Below, in pieces: positions 47,101 through 56,834 of a stretch of 64,000 nucleotides of DNA (its first letter is position 1; every line of letters starts with the position of its first letter). Below the pieces are notes generated by a model. It was not told the DNA's origin and did no database searches. It worked only from the letters and a program-made list of their open reading frames with translations. The stretch comes from Gnetum montanum (lineage: Eukaryota > Streptophyta > Gnetopsida > Gnetales > Gnetaceae), in assembly GCA_015680685.1 (NCBI GenBank), contig MNCI01002682.1:738430-802429 (forward strand), written 5' to 3'. The position numbers were made by a program, and so were the translations under genes.

Positions 47101-47713
47101 CTTCTGTGAAAGCCTAGGGATCAAACATTCATTTTCATCCCCTTACTGCCCTCAGAGCAATGGACAAGCTAAAGCTACAAATAAGATCATCATCTCAGTG
47201 CTCAAAAAGATGCTTACGCAGAGCAAGAGAAAATGGCATTAACAGCTGATGTATGCGTTATGGGCTTATCGCACTATGCATCGGATTTCCACAGGTAAAA
47301 CACCATATAGTCTTGTCTATGGTTCAGAAGCTATTTTACCTTTGGAGTTACAGGTACCGTCCTTAAGGATCACACTCTCTAGACTCCTCGACGAAAGTCA
47401 AAATAATGACTTGCACATTGTTGACTTAGACTCGGTGGAGGAAGAACGCACACGTGCGCTCGATTAGATTGAATGGTACCAAAAGCAACAATGACGGCGC
47501 CATCGGCACGACATTTATAAATGCCTGATCAAGGAAGGTGACCTTGTACTCAAAGCCGTTCGGGAAGTCCCAGACAAATTCTTAGCCAACTGGGAAGGAC
47601 CCTACTTGGTCACCAAAGCATTCGATAATGGAGCATTTAAACTAGCTGATATGAATGATAATGAACTTGCACATTCGATGAACCACTTGTACTTGAAACA
47701 GTTCTACGTTTGA
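44108..47713 (+). pseudogene. pol of Tat-like element B: RT, RNase H, second RNase H, integrase
   Basis: One reading frame throughout, broken only by about eight stops. RT (44630-45400): LCIDFRDLN, MMPFGLKNVGATYQR, catalytic YVDD at 45098-45109. First RNase H about 45430-45780, degenerate at its first Asp (IYLATSDSS), as is usual in this lineage. Second, archaeal-like RNase H at 45975-46360 with a complete D-E-D-D set: FDGAS, EYEGLL, RGDSQLV, IADALA. Integrase: zinc finger HEGLCGGH...CDMCQKHG (46668-46806), then D (WGLDIIGP, 46880-46882), D (ITDNGPQF, 47063-47065) and, in place of the catalytic Glu, Lys (NGQAKATNK, codon 47171-47173). The C-terminal GPY-type module is at 47580-47640 (WEGPYLVTK). 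Stops include 44606, 45659, 46553, 47240 and 47465. No chromodomain. Confidence 0.88.
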
Positions 47714-47734
47714 ACATGAACTCAGGTACGCAAT

Positions 47735-47965
47735 AGTGTACGTCCGTAATGACAATAAACTAGAACCCATCTAGCATGACTTTAAACTACCACAGTTTTA
47801 TTCGCCAGAGTCTGCTAAGACTATAAACTGGCTTGCCTCTTCATAGTCCACCAAGACTATAAACTAGCAGTGTACCATCTGCTACGACGCTAAATTGGCA
47901 TCGTCCAATGGATTATGACGTAAAACTAACCCACGATAGTCCACCACGACTATAAACTGGCAGCT
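47735..47965. repeat. third cluster of the GACTATAAACTGGC-type repeat
   Basis: Loose units of about 30 bases with the core GACTATAAACTGGC or GACTTTAAACTACC, directly after the end of pol. Same motif family as 38356-38560 and 43896-44102. Confidence 0.6.
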
Positions 47966-48995
47966 TCATCTCCCGCCTCTCGGTCTATGAGTCACTGCCT
48001 CGCCCATCATCGGTCGAACCTCACAACATGGCTGCCATGCATATTCAATGCCTAAAATCTCATCTAGTCCCTTTGTTCCGTCAGTTGCTATCCAAGTCCA
48101 AGCTTGCTCACTCACTCATGGTTTTCTTGTCTTCTTGGAGTTGTGTTTGCAGGATGACACTCGGAGGTGTTCGTACAAGAACGCACTTCGTCACACCTGC
48201 AAGGTACCATATTGTTCCTAAAGCATGCAACCAAATTATTCAATCTGTTCAAATGTACCGTCATAGTCCCTGAGACATCCCCCAGTTCTCTAAAACCCCC
48301 GCTTCCCCCTTCTATTCAGTTATAGTTTCCAAATACGCATCCCAAAACCTTGAGTACACTATTGCATGCTCTGACACCCTCAAGTAGTTGCGGCACACAA
48401 CATGGCACTTGAGCATGAGTACACGGTTAATACAAAGCTCTGATAAAAAAAACCAAAAGACCCTTGGCACTTCCCATACAAGTCCCAGGCGGGAAGGCAG
48501 TTGTCTTGGAAGCAAGTACTCGTGTCTCAAGTGCTTAAGTAACATCTCATTGCGCGGCTTTGGCTCTCCGCCAACAGGCTCCCTTAGACACTAAATAGAG
48601 GCCCTATTCCTCCAAAGAACGCAACACATCACGTGGCTTTGGTTGTGCCAACAAGTCCTCTTAAATACTAAGCAAGAGTCTTGTTTCGCCAAAGGACGTA
48701 CACCTCTTGTCTTAGTCCCAAGTCTGCTAGACAATGGCTATTGACAAGGATCAGTATGACCCGTACACACACCAGAGCATCCCCTTCACCATACACAATC
48801 CCTTGATCGGTTCCCAATCTTCACAATATCTGTCCCCCTATCCAGCTACAAATTTCATCTCCTCAATTCCATGTACTACTAAACACGGTGCAATGACATC
48901 TGACCAAGTGCCAAAGGATAATATTTCTACCAAGTTGCTTGTGGTGTTTTGTACTTTTTTGTCGACGCTTCTTGGGTTGATTCCTCCAAGCATCA
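47966..48995 (+). other. 3' untranslated region of element B
   Basis: No recognisable coding frame. It contains a loose direct repeat (about 48545-48600 against 48625-48700, each around GCGGCTTTGGCT or GTGGCTTTGGTT). No additional ORF downstream of integrase. Confidence 0.5.
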
Positions 48996-49010
48996 ACAAA
49001 GAGGGGCCAA
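48996..49010 (+). other. polypurine tract of element B
   Basis: ACAAAGAGGGGCCAA lies directly before the 3' LTR, whose first bases are TAAAACACC (TG mutated to TA). Confidence 0.75.
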
Positions 49011-50335
49011 TAAAACACCACAAAATTCTGAGCTTAGTACTTCTCCAACAAGAATTGAGCTAAAATCGTGATGCTCCCCACCATGACTAAAGCTTGACGG
49101 CCTCACGGACAGCTTCAAACGGAGACAAACTGAGCAAGAAATGATTCCTTGGGACCCACAAAAGACTATGGTGACATCCGGAATCAAACCTGCCAAATTT
49201 TGAGCTCAACATACTTGGTTTTCACTAAGCATGCAGCGTGCACGCCTAGCGTGTGATTTCAAAGACTATCTGAAACAGGCACTCCAGAGCAAGATTTTCA
49301 CAAGGCATCAACTCAGAGAGATAGGGCAATTGTTAGACGTCATCATGGGCTTAAGAAAATTGGGTTTCGAACTCGAAATCATGCACTTTGGGGTTCACAC
49401 GCCAAGCATGTACATCCTGCACGCTCAGCATGTATGCCCAGCGTGCACCATCCAGCGTGCAGCACAACATATATCAGTGGAACTTTTTCAGAACCATGTC
49501 AGATCAAGTCCAACTGAGTTGAACATCCGCAGGCAGCATTCTCGTGGTATTTGAGCCCAAATCCGAGGGGTGAATTGGATACTTCTTGTTGTAACAGTAG
49601 TTGGTAAAAATGAATTCTTTTATTTTAGTCAAGTCTGTACGCTGAGTTCACACACCCAGCGTGTACATGCTGGCGTGGAGCAACACATGTTGGCATGCAG
49701 CACGCTGCATAGTTGTAATATTCTTTGCACTCGGGCAATGCAGCCATCTATCACCCGATTAGAAATTCTAGCATCCCACAGCCAATCATCCCATCTCAGA
49801 TCCAAATTTAACGCCCAAACTTGTACAAAAACTCAGATTTTTGACAAGGTCAGGGTTCGAAAATTAAGAGAATCTTGGCAAAAATTTAGGCAACTCACAC
49901 TAAGAACATCCAGAACACCCATCCTGTACGCTAGACTTGGACCCTGCATGTTGAGCATACAGCCTCCACCCTGTTCCTGCAGTCTAAACCAACACACTGT
50001 CACACCTCCGCATCCACCGGGGCTCTTCGTTCGCCTTGTGTCAGATTCACAACTACGTCTAGATCGGTGCATTGTAATTTTCATTATGCAATAATATTGC
50101 TGCATTTTCAGCCAAGATTTGTTATAGTTTTCGTTCGTGTTTCTTTATCTCTTGTTTGCATTCTTGCGCACTGGTTTACATTTTTCATACCGTTTACGTA
50201 TAACTCGGCATATCGTAGATTAGCATATGTTTGGGGAAATCCTTGTCTGATCCGCGTGCGGACCACCCAAGGTACTCTACCTTCATTAATTCCAGCTCTA
50301 CCTCAAGCTACACACCGACGATTTCAGACAGTACA
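49011..50335 (+). repeat. 3' LTR of element B
   Basis: 1,325 bp, TAAAACACC...AGTACA, followed by the target-site duplication GTTCT. It pairs with 32044-33431. Confidence 0.88.
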
Positions 50336-50340
50336 GTTCT

Positions 50341-51138
50341 TTGCGAACATCTTTTCAATCTCCAAAAATAGTAGCTATGGAAGAATCATTGGGAATTTCC
50401 CACTCAAGGCAGCACATGCACGAGCGGAGAAGGCTATGATTTTGCTGGGTCTTAGTGTTGGGTTCAAGTGGTAAGACTTGATCTTTGAGTACACTCTTTC
50501 CCCATGGTCAAGGAGCCGAATTCCTTACGCTCTACCCCATAGCACCGTTTGGTCCATTCCACCTTTACCTCTGGATCGGCCTGCTTTGGAATTTCCACCA
50601 CATCTACCCCAGTTTCGGGCAACCCCAGAGCCTACGCTATTGCCTCTAAAGAGTAAGAGACATAAATGTCTTTGATTCTTACTTTAGACCCTGGTTGCTG
50701 ATTCGTCCATAAGAGATAAATTTCTCCTAAGTACCATTCACCACTGGTTGTGATGATTGGCCACATTGGAGAGTTCTGCAGTTGGAGCCTCACTTCTTCT
50801 GGCACGTTCTCAAGGAATGGTCCAAAATTTAGCTTTTGAAGGACCGTTCATTGCATCTCGCATGGCATGATAGCATCAAGGCAGGCTTGGGTTAGGGTGA
50901 CCTCAAGCGGTGGTGCTATCCTAGGAGTCTCATCCCCGAGTGATTGCTCACCGAGAATCTCCTCTTCAGGAATCTGATGAACAGATTCCACGTTAGGTCT
51001 TTTGCGGAAGGGCCCAGTTGCATGGGAGCCCTCCGCATGCTCTGACGATTGCACACCTCATCCCCTTCCTGTGCGTGGGTGCTTGTCCCTTGGTTGTGAT
51101 GGTCCTTCATCCCTTGGGTGCTTCGGTTTGGGTGCCAT
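50341..51138 (-). pseudogene. extra coiled-coil frame of element C, N-terminal part
   Basis: Start ATG at 51138 (MAPKPKHPRDEG). A basic, Pro-rich beginning is followed by an acidic segment (EEEILGEQSLGDE), then a folded-looking domain with VRLQLQNSPMWPIITTSG, EWYLGEIYLLW and ALGLPETGVDVVEIP, ending at KFPMIL..LLFLEIEKMFAK, which is the part shared with element A at 11800. Trp and hydrophobic spacing suggest the plant transposon protein domain (tentative). Element B interrupts it at 50336 and the frame continues at 32043. Stops near 51060, 50850 and 50650 break it. Confidence 0.6.
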
Positions 51139-51313
51139 CTACAAACCAACATAACTGCCCATTCATAAGTAGCTTAAGATGGTCCATATATACCTTCTCA
51201 GTTTGACCAAGTTATGTTGTTGGCACAAGCACACTGTGAAGTCTTTTGGAGCATTAATTTATGGGTTAGGGCCAAAGTTTTCGTAATGGACAAATTAATT
51301 AATTACACATTGG

Positions 51314-51336
51314 CACCACCCCCCCATGACTGAGAG
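51314..51336 (-). other. second internal purine-tract-like box of C
   Basis: The element strand reads CTCAGTCATGGGGGGGTGGT. It lies about 180 bases upstream of the extra frame's ATG in element direction, and shares its CTCAGT..TGGGGG core with 29735 and 53126. Confidence 0.5.
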
Positions 51337-51481
51337 CATACCTCCGGTGGCGTAAAAGGGCAAGGATAGGCTGATGTGGACACATGATGGAATGTAGGTG
51401 TGTTGGGAAGGGTTAGGTAGAAAAAATGGCGAAAACTCCCCTCAATTTGGACTCCAAATGATGAAAATTGCAAAGCACAGC

Positions 51482-51499
51482 GGGTGTATATATAGGGGT
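51482..51499 (-). promoter_or_regulatory. internal TATA box before the extra frame of C
   Basis: The element strand reads CCCCTATATATACACCC, about 350 bases upstream of the ATG at 51138. Immediately upstream are GCGTATACGCGG-type palindromes (51518-51580), the same arrangement seen upstream of the TATA box in the LTRs of this family (for example 59646-59760). This suggests a second, LTR-derived promoter that drives the extra frame. Confidence 0.55.
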
Positions 51500-53125
51500 T
51501 AGGTGCTACATTGACGGGGCCATGTATACGCGACTGCATATACGCAGGCACTGCCTATACGAGGCCGCGTATACGCAGTGTTGTACACCTGTTGACCAAC
51601 ATTGACCAACCTGGAAAAAACTTGAAACAATGAATTTGAAAAGCTGAATTGGGGTGGTTGAAGTGTGTGAGAGGCCTGGTCATGGCTAAGGACATGAGGA
51701 AGGTAATTGAGCACAAAAAAGAGACAAAAGATCGGAGAATGGGATGGAAAAAAGAACTCCGCGAGGAAGAAATCGAACGATGGGACACTAAAAAAAATCA
51801 ACCAAGAAATCCAAAGGATGGGAGACTTAACAAGTAGAACTAAGAATATGCAGGTGGGTCCTCCCCATAGTAGGAAACAACCTTTGTAGGCCCCGCATAC
51901 CCTCAACACCAGGGTCTATGGGCCCGGGTGCCAAGAATTGGTGTCAGCCCGTTAAGACTCCAAACTAGGAGATCCCGCCAAGGCATGAGAAGCCTACAGA
52001 AATCATGATGAACCCACAAAACATAAAAAGGATAGTGTGGTGAGTACGGAGAGAAGTGGGAATAGAGGGAGAGGAGAGAATGGAAATTCCGAGTGTTGGC
52101 CACATGAAACCCCATGTGCGATTGTGGTTAAATGACCCAGTAGAACCTTTCCTAAGGTCAGACCCAAAACCATCTGCAGTCAGTGACATTGTAGCAATAG
52201 ACGAAGTCCCAGCCATCCCCTAAGGAAGCAAGAACGACCCCACAGAGAACCACCACTCCAGTAAATGTGAGAAGAAGGAAGTGAAACAGGACAAAATTAG
52301 AGGGGACCAAGGAAGTCCTATAACTAGTGCGTGTGGCCCGTGAGAGGCGGGCTAAGGAGTGTGCTTTGAATTCCACCAGGTGATTGTTTGTTTTTTTTAT
52401 TTTTCTTTTGTCAGGGGGAACCACACCATGCAAAGACCCATGCGTGTTCACATGCATTCAACCAAGGGGTGTGCTTTGAATCCTTATGTTTTTTTTTGTG
52501 TTTTTCTAAGGACCATACCATGCAAGGTCGAATTGCCCAAAAACTTCTGTGGAGAGAGAAACTTGGAGTGGTAGGAAATATGTAAGGGCACACCAGCAAC
52601 CTAGGGAACAGAATAGGATGACGAATAAAGCATTCCCCTTGAAGTCACACCCAATTCAAACCGTTGGGTCATCCCTGAGTCTGGGAACTACAAAAGTCAC
52701 ACATTAATTATAATGTTTTTAAGTGAAGGGGTTGCATGTTCGCAATAGAAGGAAAACCATGGAATGGTAAATGGGTGAATGACGTAGACTCACTGCTGAG
52801 TTTATGAAGTGAAAAAAAACGTAAAATCCAAGGACAACCATGCAATGATGGGAGCTAGATAACATGGAAAACTATTACAGTACCCATCGTACGAAAAGCA
52901 ACCACGCCAAACGCCTGAAGACAATATGACAACGTCTTAGCAATTACACAAAAAATGGAACAAGCATAAAGAAACGAAAAATAATTAAAGAAAAGGAAAA
53001 GATGTTCAAAAAATGTGCAAACGTATGAACGATGGTGAAAAATAAAAAAATGTAAAACAAAAAAGTGTAAAACAAAAAATGACAAAATGGTGAGGGGTGT
53101 AGTGAAATGGATCAGTAGGGATGAC
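51500..53125 (-). other. spacer of element C
   Basis: Non-coding. It includes a tandem duplication of about 110 bases (52359-52468 and 52469-52530 and on; GTGTGCTTTGAAT...ACCATGCAA) and the A-rich GTAAAACAAAAA repeats at 53042-53082. Parts match the spacer of D (27090) and of G. Confidence 0.6.
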
Positions 53126-53146
53126 AGTCTCCCCCACGATTGGGTG
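53126..53146 (-). other. first internal purine-tract-like box of C
   Basis: The element strand reads CAATCGTGGGGGAGACTGT, just after the end of the integrase region. It corresponds to the box at 261-279 in F. Confidence 0.5.
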
Positions 53147-53189
53147 GAAAGGAGGAGACACGAAAAATGGAACGTGGTCGATCGGGTGA

Positions 53190-54440
53190 TGGCAAGGCAG
53201 TGGCACTGGTTGAGTGGAGTTCATGGAAAGGTTTTAGTTATTGGCGATTGACTAACTGTGTTCTAGTGAGGTCCTCAGGTTTGTGGATAAGCAAGGCCCT
53301 GGATGGGAAGGTTTCAGAGACAATATAAGGTCCCTCCCACAGTTTTTGAAACTTGGTCGGTTGGGATCCATGTGAGGGGTTCCAATACAACACCTTGTCT
53401 CCACATCTAAATGTGACCTTCCAAATCCTAAGATCATGTCGTTTCTTGTTATAGGCCCTGTGGATTTCATTTGAAAACAGGGCCACTCATCGGTTCTCAT
53501 CTAGCACACTTAAATTGATTAGTCGTTCATGTTGTGCTAGCGGTAGGTCAAGGCTGAGGTCATTGGTGGTGGATAGTGTCTAGAGTTTTCCTTGGATTGG
53601 AAGCGTTGACAACTTTCCGTACAGTAACTCATAGGGAGAGTACCCTACAGGAAGTTTCCAAGTGGAGCGATAGGCCCATAGGGCATTATTGAGCTTGGTA
53701 CTCCAATCCCTCTTGTATTTGCTGATGGTTTGGGTAAGGATCTCGGTGATCTCCCTATTGGTGACTTTAGCTTGCCCATTGGCTTAGGGATGATAGGGTG
53801 TTGTAAATTTATGTGTTACCCCAAAGCGTTACATGAGTTTCCAAAAAGTGACACCCATGAAGTGAGTCCCATTATCAGAAATGAGTGCATGTGGCACTCC
53901 AAACCTAGTAACGATTTGTTGCTAGACAAATTATGCAGCAGTGTTGGAAGAACATTCGATGATGGCTGCCGCTTCTGCCCACTTTGTACAGTAGTCCACA
54001 GCCACGATGATGTATGCCTTTCTGTTGGACAAGGGGGTGATGGGTCCCATGAAGTCAATACCCCATATGTAGAAGGGTTCCAGTGGCTGAATCCACTGTT
54101 GAGGTTCCTCTAATTGTGTCATTATCCCACCATCCCTCTGGCATCATTCGTAGGAGTGAGCGAACCATTGTGCGTCGCTGAAAAGTGTAGGCCAGTAATA
54201 CCCTGCAAGCAGGATTTTAATGGCTGTTCTGCATCCAGCATAGTGGCCCCCACAAGGGTCCTCGTGAGCATCTTGGAGGACGCACAGTGTATCATCATCA
54301 TCAGGGACACACCATTGAACCAGGCCATCTGCACACACCTTGTAAAGGTGGTCGTTGATTTCCATGAAATGCTTGGCCTTATGGAGAAACTGCTGTTTCT
54401 GCCGATATTCCACTCCTTAGGCAGCTCCTGGGTTGTGAGG
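53190..54440 (-). pseudogene. integrase of element C, catalytic Glu replaced
   Basis: Zinc-binding part at 54144-54413 (HEDPCGGHYAGCRTAIKILL; the distal C-x-x-C pair is damaged: CADG... and WFAHS). Core: first Asp in WGIDFMGPI (about 54052-54058), second Asp in ISDNGTHF (about 53870), and Lys instead of Glu in ANGQAKVTN (codon 53766-53768). C-terminal part at 53238-53486 with WKVTFRCGDKVLYWN and LWEGPYIVS. Stops at about 53787 and 53925 and others, few frame changes. Athila-like; no chromodomain. Confidence 0.78.
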
Positions 54441-54499
54441 TAGGTGATGATGTGGTTGAACCAAGGGGATTCCTTAGGTGCTTGAGGATCAATTACGCC

Positions 54500-55860
54500 T
54501 ATGAAGAGGAGTTCATCTAGAAACTGGTTGGATAAGGGCTCCTCTTCTGCGTCATCCCATCACAACTGAGACAAGTGGTCAGCAACCACGTTCTCGGTCC
54601 CCTTTCGATCTACCATGGTAAGATCAAATTCTTGAAGAATCACCAGCCATCGGATTATGTAGGGGCTTATTGTTGGTTTGTTCATCAGGAACTGGATAGC
54701 ACTGTGGTCCGTGTGCACAAACACCTTGTATCCGAGCATATATTGCTGGAATTTGTCCAAGGCGAACACCACCACCATCAAATCCTTCTTGGTGGTGGTG
54801 TAGTTTAGCTGAGCACCCACAATGCTACGGCTTGCACAATGGATATAATATGGATATTTTTGATTGTCACACTGTGTAAGCACGACTCCCAAGGCATAGT
54901 TGGAGGCATCCATCATAATGTGAAAGGGTCTGGACCAATTAGGTGCCCGTAGATCCGAAGCTTCTACAAGTTTTTGTTTTAGCGCTTGGAATGCCAACTT
55001 GCATTCCTTGGTCTAGATGAATAGAGCATCCTTCTTTGTAAGTTCTACCAATGGCTTGGCGATCTTTGAGAAGTGCTTAATGAAACGCTGGTAGTAACCA
55101 GTGTGTCCAAGGAATGATCGAACATCTTTGATGGTACTTGGTTGGTGGGTGATTCCTTGGATGACCCTGATCTTCTCAGGATCTACACTGATCCCTATTT
55201 GTGAGATGCGATGCCCCAACACAATGCCCTCTTGGACCATCAAATGGCTGTTCTGCCAATTGAGCTGTAGATTTATGTTGACACACCTTTTCAGAACCTA
55301 CTCCAAATGGTCCAAGGCTTGCTCGAACATGGCCCCACAGGTGGAGAAGTCATCCATGTAGACTTCTACACCATTACCGATTTGTTGCTAGAAGATTCTT
55401 AGGACAAGGCGTTGGAACGTAGTAGGCGCATTTCACAGGCCAAAGGGCATCTTCTTATATGCAAAAGTCCCCCATGGACTTGTGAACGTTGTTTTGGCCT
55501 GGTCCTCTGGTGCTATTTGGATTTGGTTATAACCACTGTAACCATCCAAAAAGCTATAGTAACAGTGTCCTGTGATGGTGTCCAACACCTAGTCCACAAA
55601 TGAGAGAGGGAAGTGGTCCTTCAAGGTCACCATATTGAGTAACCAGAAATCAATACAGACCCTCCACTTGCCACCTTTCTTGGGCACAATAACAAGTGGG
55701 CTAACCCATTCGCTATCAGCGACCTAATAGATGAATCCTGCCTTTAGTAATTGTTCGATTTCATCTTTTATGATCTGCTTCAGTTTGGGATTCAATCGTC
55801 TTTGTGGCTGTCATCATGGCTTCATGGAAGGGTCAAGATAGATCCGATGTTAGCAGACCC
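54500..55860 (-). pseudogene. reverse transcriptase and RNase H of element C
   Basis: RNase H 54560-54997 is open: HIMMDASNYALGVVL (first Asp), TTTKKDL where relatives have TTEKEL (the catalytic Glu position reads Asp and the preceding Glu reads Lys), VHTDHSAIQFLM and ADHLSQL. The RT connection (LGHRISQIGISVDPEKI, RSFLGHTGYYQRF) is at 55013-55243. The RT palm is upstream to about 55830 with stops; its catalytic box reads YMDD (55349-55360), against FMDD in element A. The linker between protease and RT is shortened by about 560 bp relative to A. Confidence 0.78.
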
Positions 55861-55880
55861 TGGGATCAACTCTAGTCAAC

Positions 55881-56351
55881 TCAGGATATGACCGTGCTTA
55901 GCCAGGCTCTTCCCATGATGATTGGAAAGTTCCCCTTGTAGTTCTCTACACAGATGACCAGGAAATTAGCAGGATAGGACCACCCACAAATAGTGGTCAT
56001 GATGTCCTCCACCAAACCCAAGGGAATGGTGATGGACTGTTCTACTAACTTGAGGCAAATGTTGCTCTTCTTTAACGCGGGCAAGTTCCAGTTCTTGTAC
56101 ATATCGTGAGAGATCAAATTGACCCCTAACATCGAGTCTAGAAGAGCTTTGCATGGCTCATTCCCTGCCACCTGAAGATAGATGAGGGGGCTTCCTGGAT
56201 CTGTCAATTTTTGGGGAAGATGACCTGTTTTGATCCAGTCAGTCATGACATGTGTGAGCATGACCGTTTGGACGTTAGAGTGCGCTTGGCTGGAGGGCTG
56301 CTCGGGCGGTATGATGGTGGAGGCATTAGTAGGTTCGAAGGCACTGGCCAT
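55881..56351 (-). pseudogene. protease of element C, active site mutated
   Basis: Open frame of 156 codons with GSPLIYLQVAGNEPCKALL, then DSMLG in place of DSGSG (third residue Met, codon 56130-56132, and Ser to Leu next to it), then IPLGLVEDIM and PIIMGRAWLS. The triad is destroyed. It stops directly after GRAWLS because of the deletion that joins it to the RT leader. Confidence 0.78.
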
Positions 56352-56834
56352 AGGCGTAGGTGAGGGTGTGTTCAGATTACTGGGCCAGAAGAAAGGATGT
56401 TTTCATGGCTTGGATTCCAGTCCACTCGGCAGAGGTGCCAGTTGTAAGTTAATAGCCCTCATAGCATTTCGTTGCTATGGCTGTGGAGGTATTTCTCCCT
56501 ACATTGATGGAGCAGGTGGCAACTAAGTGGAATGTTGTGGAGGAGTGGTAGGAGAAAGTGATGGAGGGTAGAAGAGATGTGGGTTTGCCCCCCTGGGTGA
56601 TGGATATGGATGTCAAAAATATTCAGGGGGGTGATAATAACTTGGAAAGGCTGCATGACTGGAAGAGTCTCTTGGAGAGATTGGTTGCTAAACATAGTAC
56701 CCATAAGGATTTGGCTGTTTGTAAGGGTACTGCTGCCTCGGAGGTGGCATCCCCCATGCTTGTGGTTGCTGCCACTGTTGGAAGTATTCATACAGTTACA
56801 GGGGCGTTCCACTTGGATAATATTCTTGCTGCTG

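Larger units (their letters stand above)
32044..50335 (+). mobile_element. Tat-like LTR retrotransposon B (18.3 kb) carrying an antisense gene
   Basis: LTRs 32044-33431 and 49011-50335, perfect target-site duplication GTTCT at 32039-32043 and 50336-50340. Order on the plus strand: 5' LTR, primer site, leader with tandem repeats, gag, protease, a 5.7-kb module with a nine-exon gene on the opposite strand, RT, RNase H, a second RNase H domain, integrase, 3' region, purine tract, LTR. The second RNase H of the DGAS type and the gag sequence place it in the Tat lineage (known marker). It sits inside the extra frame of element C. Confidence 0.9.

Noticed and set aside
49231-50094. Open frames of 107 and 174 codons on the plus strand
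   Set aside because: They are inside the 3' LTR of element B; the twin frames in the 5' LTR differ in length and frame.
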